Assembly: GCF_003990045.1 (NCBI RefSeq)
Contig: NZ_RZGZ01000001.1
Location: 62,001-126,000, forward strand
Direction: 5' to 3'
Length of the DNA: 64,000 nt
Source: Labedella endophytica
GTDB lineage: Bacteria; Actinomycetota; Actinomycetes; Actinomycetales; Microbacteriaceae
Shown here: positions 1 through 13,911 of the stretch, piece by piece
Position numbering within the stretch: position 1 is the stretch's first letter
Layout: each line of letters begins with the position of its first letter
Position numbers and translations under genes: made by a program
The notes under the pieces: model-generated
The model's database searches: none
The model's input: only the letters and a program-made list of their open reading frames with translations
Told to the model about the DNA's origin: nothing

Positions 1-2491
1 GCGTGACGAGCTCCGGGCGGCTGATGACCCACATCACGTTGACCTTGCCCGGCTGAGGCTCGACGGGATGGAGACCGCGCAGTGCGAGGACGACGTCGTC
101 GAGATAGCTCGACGCGCGCGCGGCGGCCAGATGACGGTCGACGACGACGTTCTGACCGTGGCGACGCAGCGCGGCGGCGAGATCAGCCGCATAGGGAACG
201 TCGCCCCACTTGTCGCCGCCGGTGTTGAACTCGGCGCCGATCTTGATGGCCCAACGGAGGCTTCGGCGACCGTCATCGGTGAGTCGTGGCGGCCGGATGA
301 CGATGGGACGGGCGTCGTGCGTGGTGCCGCTCGGCGGTGCGATGTGGGGCACCTCGAAGCCGACCTTCTCCCACTGAGCGGCGGCAGCGGCAGCCATCCG
401 CGGGTACCACCGGCCATGGAAGACGCGCCGGTTCTCGTACTCACGGCGAGCACGGTGCGCCAGTCGAGCATCGCGGAGCACGACGAGGGAATCGGAGCGC
501 ACCGTCAGAATGGCCTCCTCCCCGGTGAGGCGGAAGCAGAAGTCGGCATCCTCGTAGCCGTCGACGTACATCGGGTCGTACCCGTGCAGCGCCACGACGT
601 CCCGCGCGCGAGCAGCGAGTGCGATGCCCGAGAGTCCGGGAAGACCGCGACCGTCGTGCGCCCTGGCGTCGTCGAGGGGGTGGCCGCCGAGGAAGTTCAT
701 CGGCTGGCCGCCGACGATCGGATACACGAGTCCGGCGGAGAACACCGTTCCGTCGAGGTTCGCGATCACGGACTGCACTGCTCGCGTATCGGCGGTCGAC
801 AGCTCGTCGATGAGCGGGACGAGCCAGTTCGGACGCGGTAGCGCCTCCTGGTCGAGGAAGACGATCGTCTCACCCGTCGATGCCGCGACGGCGATGTTCG
901 TGGCGACGGCGAGGGGGACGACGAGCGGCAGCCGGAGCATTGTGACGCGTGGATTCGCGAGGTAGGCCGCGCGGAGTGCGGCGGAGGTGCCGCGCTGGCT
1001 GCCGTTGTCCACGATGACCACCTCGATGTCGAGGGAATCGTCGTCGATCGTGGAGTCCAGCGACTGCAGGAGGCCGTGGGCCTTGTCCGTTGAGACGCAC
1101 AGGACGGACACGCGGCCCGGCACTCGCTCGTCGACGCGCGCCTCGACGTCCGCCCAGTCGACGAGGTTCTTGTCCGCCACGACCCACTGCCAGTTCGGTG
1201 ACTCGACGTTCGAGATGCGGACGGTCTTCGTGTCGTGCGTGTAGTCGCACCCGATGAACGGGAAGAAGCGCAACTCGGTACGGCGGGCGAGGCGGATGAA
1301 GAGGTCGTGATCGACCCAGCGACGCAGCTTCTCGTCGAAGTCGCCGACCTCCTCGATCGCCGTGCGCTCCACCACGAACGTGTTGAGGTCGAGGTAGTTC
1401 TGGTACAGCAGCTGCTCGTACGTCACGGGCGAACCGAGGTAGGAGACCTCGTCCTTCGAGTTCGTCACGCTCGCGGCCGCGAAGGCGGCGCGGCACCCGG
1501 TCGTGCGGAGGCCGTTCAGCATCGTCGAGAGGAAGCCGGGGCGCCACGTGTTGTCGGAGTCGAGGAACGCGATGTAGGTGCTCTGCGCGGCCTCGATGCC
1601 CCGGTTGCGCGCGGCGCTGACACCGCGGTGGTCCGAGCGGATGAGGCGGATGCGGGGGTCGGAGGCGATCATCGCCTCGACGACGGCCGGTGTGTCGTCG
1701 TCCGAGCCGTCGTCGATGACGATCGCCTCCCAGTCCGACATGTCCTGTTCCTGGATGGAGGCGAGCGCTCGAGCGATCAGTGCGGGACGGTTCCGCACAG
1801 GGATGAGGACGGAGACGCGGGGGCCGTCGGTGTCGGGGAGGGCCGGTGCATCAGGGAGCGCGTCGAGCCACTCCCGCTCGGCCTTCTCGTCCCACTCGGT
1901 GAAGCGGTGCGGTTGCCGCAGCGCCGTCTGATGTTGGATGTCGCGGGCGATCGCGAGGAGCGCCTCCCGGGTATCCGCCCAACGGCCGACCTCGCCGGCG
2001 CGCGACAGCGGGGCGGGAACGATGACGCCGTCGGAGTCGAGGGCCACGAGGTAGTCCCGCGGCGTCGCGAAACCGCGACCGGTGGACAGCGCGTCGCGCC
2101 CGAACAGGGGCCCCCACGCCTCGCTCGTCGGCTCCTCACCGAGATACCCCAGGACCGCGGCGATATCGCCCTCCCGGTGCGCCTTGCGGATCGGAGCCGG
2201 GAGGTACGTCGGTTCGACGAGCGGGTGGAACGTGAAGTTGCGGGCCATTCCCTCTCGGACGAAATCACGTGCCGCGAGCGTCGGGCTCGAGAACGTCTTC
2301 CCGGTCTGTGCTTCGTAGTACGCCACGTCGAACAGGCGGGAGGAGCGGAGCGCATCAGCTTGCTGGAGCGGGCTCAGTCGGCCGGTGACTCGCGCCGCGA
2401 TCTCGGCGCGAGCGGCAGGGTAGCGGTCGCCGAGCGCCCGCTGACCGGCAGAGCCGAGGCCGCGACGCACTCGACCGATGAAGGAGGGCAT
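1..2491 (-). CDS. Multidomain glycosyltransferase (two GT2 domains plus a third C-terminal domain), 3' end outside the window
   Basis: An open frame runs from an ATG at 2491 (GGAG about 9 nt upstream) to the window edge without a stop: 830 residues, C-terminus missing. Residues ~1-220 are an unassigned N-terminal region. A first GT2 domain (~225-340) has the IPVRNRP start, a VIDDGSDDD nucleotide-binding stretch and a DSD metal site in FLDSDNTW. A second GT2-like domain (~460-600) has VIVDNGS, but DQE where DxD is expected (FLDQEAL), so it may be weakly active. From ~735 a third domain begins (IKIGAEFNTGGDKWGD) that resembles the start of a GT-B-type glycosyltransferase. The protein is probably cytoplasmic or membrane-associated and builds a cell-wall polysaccharide or glycopolymer; the acceptor cannot be read from the sequence. 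Confidence 0.85.
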   Translation of the reverse strand, partial: MPSFIGRVRRGLGSAGQRALGDRYPAARAEIAARVTGRLSPLQQADALRSSRLFDVAYYEAQTGKTFSSPTLAARDFVREGMARNFTFHPLVEPTYLPAPIRKAHREGDIAAVLGYLGEEPTSEAWGPLFGRDALSTGRGFATPRDYLVALDSDGVIVPAPLSRAGEVGRWADTREALLAIARDIQHQTALRQPHRFTEWDEKAEREWLDALPDAPALPDTDGPRVSVLIPVRNRPALIARALASIQEQDMSDWEAIVIDDGSDDDTPAVVEAMIASDPRIRLIRSDHRGVSAARNRGIEAAQSTYIAFLDSDNTWRPGFLSTMLNGLRTTGCRAAFAAASVTNSKDEVSYLGSPVTYEQLLYQNYLDLNTFVVERTAIEEVGDFDEKLRRWVDHDLFIRLARRTELRFFPFIGCDYTHDTKTVRISNVESPNWQWVVADKNLVDWADVEARVDERVPGRVSVLCVSTDKAHGLLQSLDSTIDDDSLDIEVVIVDNGSQRGTSAALRAAYLANPRVTMLRLPLVVPLAVATNIAVAASTGETIVFLDQEALPRPNWLVPLIDELSTADTRAVQSVIANLDGTVFSAGLVYPIVGGQPMNFLGGHPLDDARAHDGRGLPGLSGIALAARARDVVALHGYDPMYVDGYEDADFCFRLTGEEAILTVRSDSLVVLRDARLAHRARREYENRRVFHGRWYPRMAAAAAAQWEKVGFEVPHIAPPSGTTHDARPIVIRPPRLTDDGRRSLRWAIKIGAEFNTGGDKWGDVPYAADLAAALRRHGQNVVVDRHLAAARASSYLDDVVLALRGLHPVEPQPGKVNVMWVISRPELVT

Positions 2492-2684
2492 GGGGGATCT
2501 CCAGGAGGGGGGACGACGAGAGTGAGCCAATGCTCTCACAGCATTTACACAGTGGGAACGCTGTCATCCGTCAGGGTCGCCCCCGGCGGATGCCGAGCGA
2601 GGGTGGGGTCCGCGAAGACGCTCTGGCTGAGGGGAGTGATGTGTGGTGTGGTGGGGTGGGGACACGGAGCGACGAGGAGGTCGT

Positions 2685-2999
2685 ATGACGAAGGTGCTGT
2701 ACGCGGAGTTCACGGCGCGACCCGACACGGTCGACCGGGTGGACGAATTGATCAGGGGACTCGCGGAGGACGTGCGCCGGGAGCCCGGAAACGAGGTGTT
2801 CTCGGTGTATCGCGAGGAGGCGGACCCGCTGCGCTTCTTCGTCTTCGAGGTGTACCGCGACGAGCAGGCGTTCCAGGACCACATCACCGCCGCCTACGGG
2901 GCCGTCTTCAACGCGGAGCTCGTGACGCTCATCGAGGAGGACGCCTCACGGCTCACGTGGCTCACCCCCGTGGGCGACGCCCGCCTCTCGCAGGGCTGA
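2685..2999 (+). CDS. Antibiotic biosynthesis monooxygenase (ABM) domain protein
   Basis: This is a 104-residue single-domain protein. The start at 2685 follows AGGAGG by about 5 nt, so the upstream in-frame start at 2643 is not used. The pattern LYAEFTARPDTVDRVDELIRG, then EVFSVYREEADPLRFFVFEVY and a conserved His in FQDHI, is that of the dimeric ferredoxin-like ABM fold (YgiN/LsrG type). Family members are small quinol monooxygenases or epimerases that act without cofactors. The substrate is not predictable. The gene stands alone between the divergent glycosyltransferase and a 56-bp palindromic repeat. Confidence 0.8.
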   Translation: MTKVLYAEFTARPDTVDRVDELIRGLAEDVRREPGNEVFSVYREEADPLRFFVFEVYRDEQAFQDHITAAYGAVFNAELVTLIEEDASRLTWLTPVGDARLSQG

Positions 3000-3043
3000 C
3001 GCATCGCTGCTCCGTCGCTGCTGGTCCGCCCCCTCCAATAGCC

Positions 3044-3099
3044 GAAGTGCGGACTTCCGCCCTCTGATGGGCGGATGAGAGGGCGAAAGTCCGCACTTC
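3044..3099. repeat. 56-bp palindromic element, family B (GAAGTGCGGAC arms)
   Basis: The element starts GAAGTGCGGACTTCCGCCCTC-like and ends with the inverted arm finishing GTCCGCACTTC. The arms are about 21 nt with a 14-nt spacer. Other copies lie at 33304-33359, 38420-38475 and a diverged one at 48058-48113; all are 56 bp. It sits between convergent genes, so it may also act as a bidirectional terminator. Confidence 0.85.
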
Positions 3100-3156
3100 C
3101 GCGGGATGGGGTCGCGGTACGTGAACGGTGCGCGGTGGGCTCGGGTCCGGAGCTCA

Positions 3157-4425
3157 CTAAGGGTTTGGCGGCGCCGGCGGCGGAGGCGGTACCGACACCG
3201 GAAGCGATGCCGCAGGCGGTGTCGGTGCCGGCGCGGACCGCGGTCGGCGTCGGTGGCGGAGGAGCCCGGGGGCCGCGACGGCGAGCAGGAGTCCCGCTCC
3301 CGCCGCTCCGACGAGGAATCCCCACCGGGGATCGGTCGCGTCGGCGGCCGCTCCCACGGCGATCGCCGCAACCGCCGCGCCCGCGTTGACGGCGGTGTTG
3401 ATCCAACTCGAGGCCTCGGTCCGCACCTCGACGTCCGTCAGGTCGTCCGCGAGCAGGTAGCCCGTGATGAGGGACGGCGCCAGGAAGAAGCCCACGAGCG
3501 CGAGGCCGGCGGCCAGGGCGGCGACGCCGGGCAATGCCGCCATCAGGGCGGAGAGGGCGATCATCGTCGCGCCGCAGACGAGCAGGCGGCAGACGAGGCT
3601 CGAGCGCCAGGGGCGACGTCCGTAGAGCAGCCCGCCGATCGCGCTGCCCCCGGCAAAAGCCGCGAGGAGCAGCCCAGCGATCCCCACCGAGCCCTGCGCC
3701 TCCGCGACGGCGGGGGCCGCGACCTCGACGGTCCCGAGTACGACGCCCACGCCGAGGAGGGCGAGGAGGACGAGGGCGAAACCCGGCTGGGACAGGGGTC
3801 GCGCCGCGCGGGGCGGGGTCGTCGCGCTCGGGAGGCGAGACCGCGATGCGGCGCTGCTCGTCATGCCGAGGGTGCCGACGACGGAGAGGGCCGCGGTCGC
3901 GACGAGGGCCGTCGGCGGGTCCGTGAGTGTGATGATCGCCGCCGCCAGGAGGGGTCCTCCCGTGAAGAGGAGCTCCTCCGACACCGCGTCGAGGCTGTAC
4001 GCCGCAGTGCGAGCCGGCCCCGCCGGGGTGAGCGAGCCCCAGATCACGCGCATCGAGGCGCCGAGCGGCGGAGGGAAGACGCCCGCGATCGCGGCGAGAC
4101 CGATCACGACGGCGGCGGGGGTCCCGTCGGCGGCCGTCGCGACGGCGACTCCGATGAGACCCGCGGCGTACAGCACGCTCAGGGAGCTCAACGTGAGCCG
4201 TTGTCCGTGGCGGTCGACGAGCCGAGCGCGGAACGGCGACGCGATCACGTTGGCGAGTCCGAATGCGCCGGTCGCCGCCCCGGCGATCGCGAACGAGTCG
4301 GTGGCCTCCTGTACGGCGTAGAGGAGGACGAGCGTGACCATGGCGAGGGAGAGTCGCCCGAGCAGGGCCGGGAGGAACACCCGGAGCGCTCCGGGAGCGC
4401 CGAGCGCGTCCCGGTAGCCGCTCAC
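3157..4425 (-). CDS. MFS transporter (probable efflux)
   Basis: A 422-residue membrane protein with about 12 hydrophobic segments typical of the major facilitator superfamily. It has a loop-2 basic motif in RARLVDRHGQRL and a proline-rich C-terminal tail (PVSVPPPPPAPPNP). Its ATG overlaps the stop of the ArsR-type regulator gene by 4 nt, so the two are translationally coupled. The pairing suggests a drug or metabolite exporter controlled by that regulator. The substrate is unknown. Confidence 0.85.
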   Translation of the reverse strand: MSGYRDALGAPGALRVFLPALLGRLSLAMVTLVLLYAVQEATDSFAIAGAATGAFGLANVIASPFRARLVDRHGQRLTLSSLSVLYAAGLIGVAVATAADGTPAAVVIGLAAIAGVFPPPLGASMRVIWGSLTPAGPARTAAYSLDAVSEELLFTGGPLLAAAIITLTDPPTALVATAALSVVGTLGMTSSAASRSRLPSATTPPRAARPLSQPGFALVLLALLGVGVVLGTVEVAAPAVAEAQGSVGIAGLLLAAFAGGSAIGGLLYGRRPWRSSLVCRLLVCGATMIALSALMAALPGVAALAAGLALVGFFLAPSLITGYLLADDLTDVEVRTEASSWINTAVNAGAAVAAIAVGAAADATDPRWGFLVGAAGAGLLLAVAAPGLLRHRRRPRSAPAPTPPAASLPVSVPPPPPAPPNP

Positions 4426-4967
4426 GGGGCGGTGTTCCGGCCGGGCGCACGCTCCGCCGCGACCTCGAAGAGCGCGATCGTGGAGGCGACGCGCACGGCG
4501 TCCGGGGAATCGGCCGCGACCGCCTCGTCGTGCAGGATCCGCCCGGCCTCGTCGGCCAGGCCTCGAACGCGTTCCCAGGCGCCCGGCGGCAGCGCCACCT
4601 CGACGTCGGTGAAGGTGAAGCGGGTCCCGTCGCGGTAGCGGGAGCTCCGCGCCGCGAGCTGGGAAGCGAGGGCCGAGAGGAGCGCGGCGACGTCGTCCGT
4701 GGGCCCGGCGGACAAGGCTTCGCCCGACGCGGGGTCGTGCCGGTAGCGCTTCGCGGTGCCCCCGCGCACGCGCGTCTCTTCCACGAGCTGGACGAGTCCG
4801 GCCTGAGCCAGCCGGCGCAGGTGGTAGCTCACGTTCGCTTGCGTCTCGCCGAGCGCCCGCGCCGCTTCGGCCGCGCTCAGGGACTCGCCGGTGAGGAGGG
4901 AGAGGAGGCGGAGGCGAAGGGGGTGGGCGACGACGCGCAGTCCGTCGAGGTCGTCGGAATCGGTCAC
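4422..4967 (-). CDS. ArsR-type winged-helix transcriptional regulator
   Basis: A 181-residue protein. An N-terminal winged helix (~8-75) includes HPLRLRLLSLL, AAEAARALGETQANVSYHLRRLAQAGLV and a wing with RVRGGTAKRYR, as in ArsR/HTH_20 regulators. There is no obvious metal-binding cysteine cluster, so the ligand is probably not a metal. The GTG start has no Shine-Dalgarno sequence. TAGGGT lies exactly 6 nt before it, which fits a leaderless transcript. It is coupled to the MFS gene downstream. Confidence 0.85.
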   Translation of the reverse strand: MTDSDDLDGLRVVAHPLRLRLLSLLTGESLSAAEAARALGETQANVSYHLRRLAQAGLVQLVEETRVRGGTAKRYRHDPASGEALSAGPTDDVAALLSALASQLAARSSRYRDGTRFTFTDVEVALPPGAWERVRGLADEAGRILHDEAVAADSPDAVRVASTIALFEVAAERAPGRNTAP

Positions 4968-5049
4968 CGGTTCACCCTACGGATGATCCGGCCCACCGTC
5001 AAACATTTGTTTGGGGGTATGTTCGTCGGGTGGATGCCGTCCCGCCCGC

Positions 5050-5103
5050 GAGGTGTCGCAATCTTTTGCCTGGCTGACCGATGTGGCAACAGATCGCGAC
5101 ACC

Positions 5104-5105
<2 letters not shown>
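5050..5105. repeat. 56-bp palindromic element, family A (GAGGTGTCG arms)
   Basis: The left arm reads GAGGTGTCGCAATCTTTTGC and the right arm is its near-perfect reverse complement ending GCGACACCTC. This is one of seven copies in the window, all 56 bp. The right end overlaps the stop codon of the beta-galactosidase gene, so it could serve as its transcription end. Confidence 0.9.
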
Positions 5106-10305
<5,200 letters not shown>

Positions 10306-10309
<4 letters not shown>

Positions 10310-11658
10310 GAGTCGGCCTTCCGGATGGTGAGGCCCTTGTCGCGGAAGGCCTGGACGATCTGGTTCTCGGCTGTCGCGACCGCGTCGACGAGGCTCACGC
10401 CCGAGGCCTTCCGGCGGAATCCGTCCGAGAGGATGTTGAACGACTGCTGGGTGATCGGCCACCAGGTCCACTCGGTGTTCTGCTCGAGCGTCGCCGGCTC
10501 GAACACCTCGGTGTTGTAGGCCTGGCCCCCGAAGAAGTCGCTCCCGGCGCCCTCGCGGACCGAACCGATCTCATCCTTGGCCGGCGACCAGCCGATTCCG
10601 CTGTACTCGATGAGGGCGTCGATCGCCTCCGGCGAGGTCGTCATCCACACCGCGAAGTCGAGAGCCTCCTTCGGGTGGTTCGAGTTCGCGAGGACGGCGG
10701 CGGTCGAGCCGCCGAGAAAGCTCGAGCCGAAGCTGTCGGGGAGGTTGCTCCAGCGCTGCATGGGCGCCACACGCCACTTGCCCTCGCCGCCGCTGATGCC
10801 CGCGATGAGGGCATCGCCCCAACTCGCGCTCGTGCACGCGCCGATCCCGCCGTCCGCCGCCGCGGCGAACCAACCGGGGGAGTAGGGGGTGGAGGCGGTG
10901 TCGACGAGGTCCTCGTCGATCGCCGCGTCGAAGAACCGCGCGACCTCGAGGGTCGCCTCGTCGGTCATGTCGATCACCCAACCGTCGTCCTCCGCCGTGA
11001 GCCAGCGTGCGCCGGCCTGCGTCGCGTAGGCGGTGAACACGGACGCGTCCGAGACGGGGAAGCTCTCGAGGTAGACCCCGCCGGCCGCCCTCAGTTCGCG
11101 TGCGATGTCCGCCCATTCGTCCCACGTCGCGGGGGGCTGCGCGCCCACGGAGTCGAGGATCTCCGGCTGGTAGTAGAAGCCCATCGGCCCGGAGTCCTGC
11201 GGGATCGCGTGGACACCACCCGTGAAGCTCACCTGGTTCCAGAGCGTCTCGTCGTAGAGGTCCGCGTACTGGTCGGCGCCGTAGCGGGACAGGTCCACGA
11301 GGCCGTTGACGAGGAGGAACTCCGGCACGGTGCGCATCTCCACTTGCGCGATGTCGGGCCCGCCACCGGCCGCGAGGGCCGAGTACAGCTTCTGGTAGCC
11401 GCCCGAGTTGCCGCCGGGGATCCAGACCACGTCGACCTGGACGTTCGGGTTCTGGGCGTTCCAGACGTCCGCGACCTTCTGCAGGTCCTTGAGCCAGGCC
11501 CAGTAGGTGATGCGGATCTTCTCGCCGGCGGAGGCCGCACCGATGGTGGGGGCGGAATTGACGGAGGTGGTGCCCGGGGTGGCGCATCCGGCGAGGACCG
11601 CGGCCGCCCCGGCGCCGAGCCCGAGGCTCAGCGCTTGGCGTCGAGTGAACTGTCTCAT
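10306..11658 (-). CDS. Extracellular sugar-binding lipoprotein of the ABC transporter (SBP family 1)
   Basis: About 450 residues. The N-terminus MRQFTRRQALSLGLGAGAA has a twin-arginine pattern, followed by a lipobox LAGC, so it is probably exported by Tat and lipid-anchored at Cys. The mature part has the long alpha/beta organisation of MalE-like binding proteins (IRITYWAWL, YSALAAGGGPDIAQVE, LTAEDDGWVIDMTDEAT). An upstream in-frame GTG at 11670 exists; ATG 11658 is preferred because GAAGAGG lies just before it. It is first in the operon with two permeases and beta-galactosidase, so the likely ligand is a galactoside or galacto-oligosaccharide. Confidence 0.92.
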
Positions 11659-11729
11659 GTGCCTCTTCACTTCATCGTGGTGGCGTGGCGCACGGGGTGC
11701 GCCGGAGTGCGCTCACGCTAACACAGAAG

Positions 11730-11752
11730 TCGAGCACTCACTCGAAATTCAA
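11730..11752 (-). promoter_or_regulatory. Putative promoter and operator of the beta-galactoside operon
   Basis: Between the divergent operon and the TetR gene lies TCGAG-N6-CTCGA (11730-11745), a 16-bp dyad of the size bound by TetR dimers. Directly beside it, on the minus strand, is TTGAAT (11747-11752), a candidate -35. No convincing -10 could be fixed. Binding by the adjacent TetR is an inference. Confidence 0.4.
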
Positions 11753-11850
11753 GATCTGCGTTACGCTGGCCGCCTGGTGGACGGCGTGAGGTGCCGTCGC
11801 AGCTCCAGGAGAACCGCCACGGAACCCGAACCGAGAGGCCGGTGGGTACA

Positions 11851-12573
11851 GTGCTGGACGAGAGCGGACGAGCCGCCGACGGCGTGATCGACGACGAAGC
11901 CGTCGGCCGCATGGCGGTGCCCCCGGCGCGAGCGGACGGAGCGCCCGCGCGTCGACGACGCGGGCCCTACGCGAAGTCGGCCGAGCGGCGGCAGGCGATC
12001 GTGAACGCGGCCTTCGAGGTCTTCGCGACGCGCGGGTTCCGCTCGGGTTCGTTCCGGGAGGTCGCCGAGCGCGTCGGTATGAGTCAGACGAGCCTGCTCC
12101 ACTACTTCCCGTCGAAGGAGGAGCTGCTCATCGCCGTGCTCGCGAGCCGCGACGGGGTGGAGCCCGTGCTGGACCCCGATGTCCTGTCGGGCCTCGCGCC
12201 GGACGACGAGCGGATCCCGGCCGTGCGTTTCGCCGACCTCATCACGACCCAGGCCCGCGCCAACCAGGAGGTGCCGGGGGTGATCCAGCTCTACGCGGTG
12301 CTCTCGGGCGAGGGGGTGACGGACGATCATCCCGGCCGCGCGTACTTCACCGAGCGCTTCGCGGGCCTGCGGGCCGACTATGCGGCCGACCTCGAGCGCT
12401 TGCGCGATCTCGGCCTCCTCCGCAAGGGCGTCGACCCGGCCGTCGCCGCCGCCACGATCGTCGCCCTGTGGGACGGCATCCAGCTCCAGTGGCTCTACGA
12501 CGCCGACGCCGTCGACATGTCGCGCGCGCTCCGCGACTACCTCGCCCTCATCCTCCCCACCTCCCCCCACTAA
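11851..12573 (+). CDS. TetR family transcriptional regulator of the beta-galactoside operon
   Basis: About 240 residues. The HTH is at AAFEVFATRGFRSGSFREVAERVGMSQTSLLHYFPSKEELL, a classic TetR N-terminal domain, followed by an all-helical ligand domain. It is encoded divergently from the transporter/beta-galactosidase operon, which it probably represses. The start is uncertain. GTG 11851 has GGTGGG about 5 nt upstream; ATG 11911 and GTG 11791 are in-frame alternatives. The extra ~40 residues before the HTH are unusual for the family and favour a later start. Confidence 0.85.
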   Translation: MLDESGRAADGVIDDEAVGRMAVPPARADGAPARRRRGPYAKSAERRQAIVNAAFEVFATRGFRSGSFREVAERVGMSQTSLLHYFPSKEELLIAVLASRDGVEPVLDPDVLSGLAPDDERIPAVRFADLITTQARANQEVPGVIQLYAVLSGEGVTDDHPGRAYFTERFAGLRADYAADLERLRDLGLLRKGVDPAVAAATIVALWDGIQLQWLYDADAVDMSRALRDYLALILPTSPH

Positions 12574-12616
12574 AAACCTCGTACGTGCTTGAAAATTCGA
12601 GCACATACGAGGTTTT
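12573..12616. terminator. Bidirectional terminator hairpin between convergent genes
   Basis: Arms AAAACCTCGTA and TACGAGGTTTT (11 bp, perfect) are extended inward by GTGCT/AGCAC around a TTGAAAATTC loop region. Read on the minus strand, the stem runs into TTTTTA; on the plus strand it ends in TTTTC. It overlaps the TetR stop codon and separates it from the convergent AI-2E gene. Confidence 0.85.
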
Positions 12617-12635
12617 CAGGGGGGTCAGGAGGGGG

Positions 12636-13778
12636 TCAGGAGGGCTCGGGGCGCTTCTGCTTCGCGGGCCAGGCCGGCTCGTTCTCCCCGTTCCAGACGG
12701 AGATGACGCCCCACGCGACCGCGGCGATCGGCACCGACAGTACCGCTCCGACGATGCCGCCGAGGATCGTTCCGGCGGTCAACGCCACCAGGATGACGAG
12801 CGGGTGCAGCTTGAGCGAGCGGCCCATGAGGATCGGCTGCAGGAAGTTGCCCTCGAGCTGGTTCACCGCGACCACCGCGACGAGCACCCAGACGGCCGTG
12901 ATCGGGTCGTTCGCCACGAGGGCGACGAGCACCGCGAGAGCCCCGGCGAGCGTCGCACCCACGAGTGGGATGAACGCGAGCACGAAGACGATCACCGCGA
13001 GCGGCAGGTAGAGCGGCACGCCGAGGAAGAACAGCACGAGGCCGATGCCGATCGCGTCGACGGCGGCAACGGCCGCCGTTCCGCGCACGTACCCACCGAG
13101 CGTCGTGACGGCCTTGTCGCCGATGCGGCGGGCACGGTCGTACTGGGATCCCTCGAACGGGCGCAGCATGAAGGCCCAGATCTTCGGCCCGTCCTTAAGG
13201 AAGAAGAACAGCAGCACGATGAGCAGCGCGAGCCCGACGACGAAGTTGCTCGCCACACCGACGCCGGCGAGCGCGCCGCTGCCGAACTGGCTGCTCGTCA
13301 CGAAGTCGATGGCCGTGTCGCGGAAGCTCGAGATCTGCTCCTCGCTGATGGAGAAGGGCAGCGTGAGGACCCAGTCGTAGAGCTGATCGATGCCCTGTGA
13401 CGCCGAGTCGACGAGTTCGTCGATCTGGTCCCGCACAGCCGTCACGATGAGGAAGACGACGCCTCCGAGCACCACGACGATCCCCAGCAGGGCGATCCAC
13501 GTGGCGATGATCGACGGGATCTTCTTCCGCATTGCGTGCATCACGGGGTGGAAGGCGGCCGCGAGGATGAGGGCGATCGCGACGGGGATGAAGACGAGCG
13601 TCAGCTGCGTGATCGCGAAGACGATGCCGATCACGACGATGAGGATCGCGATGATCTGCACGCACCGGGTCGCGAGCTTCCCGAACCCGTCGCTCCAGAG
13701 CCCAGCCGTCTCCTGCTTCGCCGTCGGCGGCACGACCTCCTTCAGCCTCGGTTCCACCTTGCTGCTGAACCACCCCAT
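12636..13778 (-). CDS. AI-2E family transporter (PerM/TqsA-like membrane protein)
   Basis: 380 residues with a short charged N-terminus, then paired hydrophobic segments and a large extracytoplasmic loop. The C-terminal half has the family signature region (LPLAVIVFVLAFIPLVGATLAGA, GNFLQPILMGRSLKLHPLVILVAL). ATG 13778 is chosen because GAGGAG lies 7 nt upstream; the longer frame beyond it lacks a start signal. Family members export autoinducer-2 or, in other species, exchange ions; AI-2 export here is not shown. It is a single gene bounded by a strong terminator at its 3' end. Confidence 0.88.
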   Translation of the reverse strand: MGWFSSKVEPRLKEVVPPTAKQETAGLWSDGFGKLATRCVQIIAILIVVIGIVFAITQLTLVFIPVAIALILAAAFHPVMHAMRKKIPSIIATWIALLGIVVVLGGVVFLIVTAVRDQIDELVDSASQGIDQLYDWVLTLPFSISEEQISSFRDTAIDFVTSSQFGSGALAGVGVASNFVVGLALLIVLLFFFLKDGPKIWAFMLRPFEGSQYDRARRIGDKAVTTLGGYVRGTAAVAAVDAIGIGLVLFFLGVPLYLPLAVIVFVLAFIPLVGATLAGALAVLVALVANDPITAVWVLVAVVAVNQLEGNFLQPILMGRSLKLHPLVILVALTAGTILGGIVGAVLSVPIAAVAWGVISVWNGENEPAWPAKQKRPEPS

Positions 13779-13911
13779 GCGCGTACTCCTCGATCGTTGT
13801 GGGTCAAGCAAACAGGAGGAACGCCCCGGGCGCCACCTCGCACGGGAGATGGCGCGGCCTGCTACGGGAGGCTGGGCGGAGACGAGGCCCGTCCGGCCCG
13901 ATGACGTCGGG

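Noticed and set aside
1235-3067. A 610-codon plus-strand frame across the glycosyltransferase and monooxygenase genes
   Set aside because: It is antisense to a frame with clear GT2 motifs and runs through the well-supported start of the monooxygenase gene in another frame.
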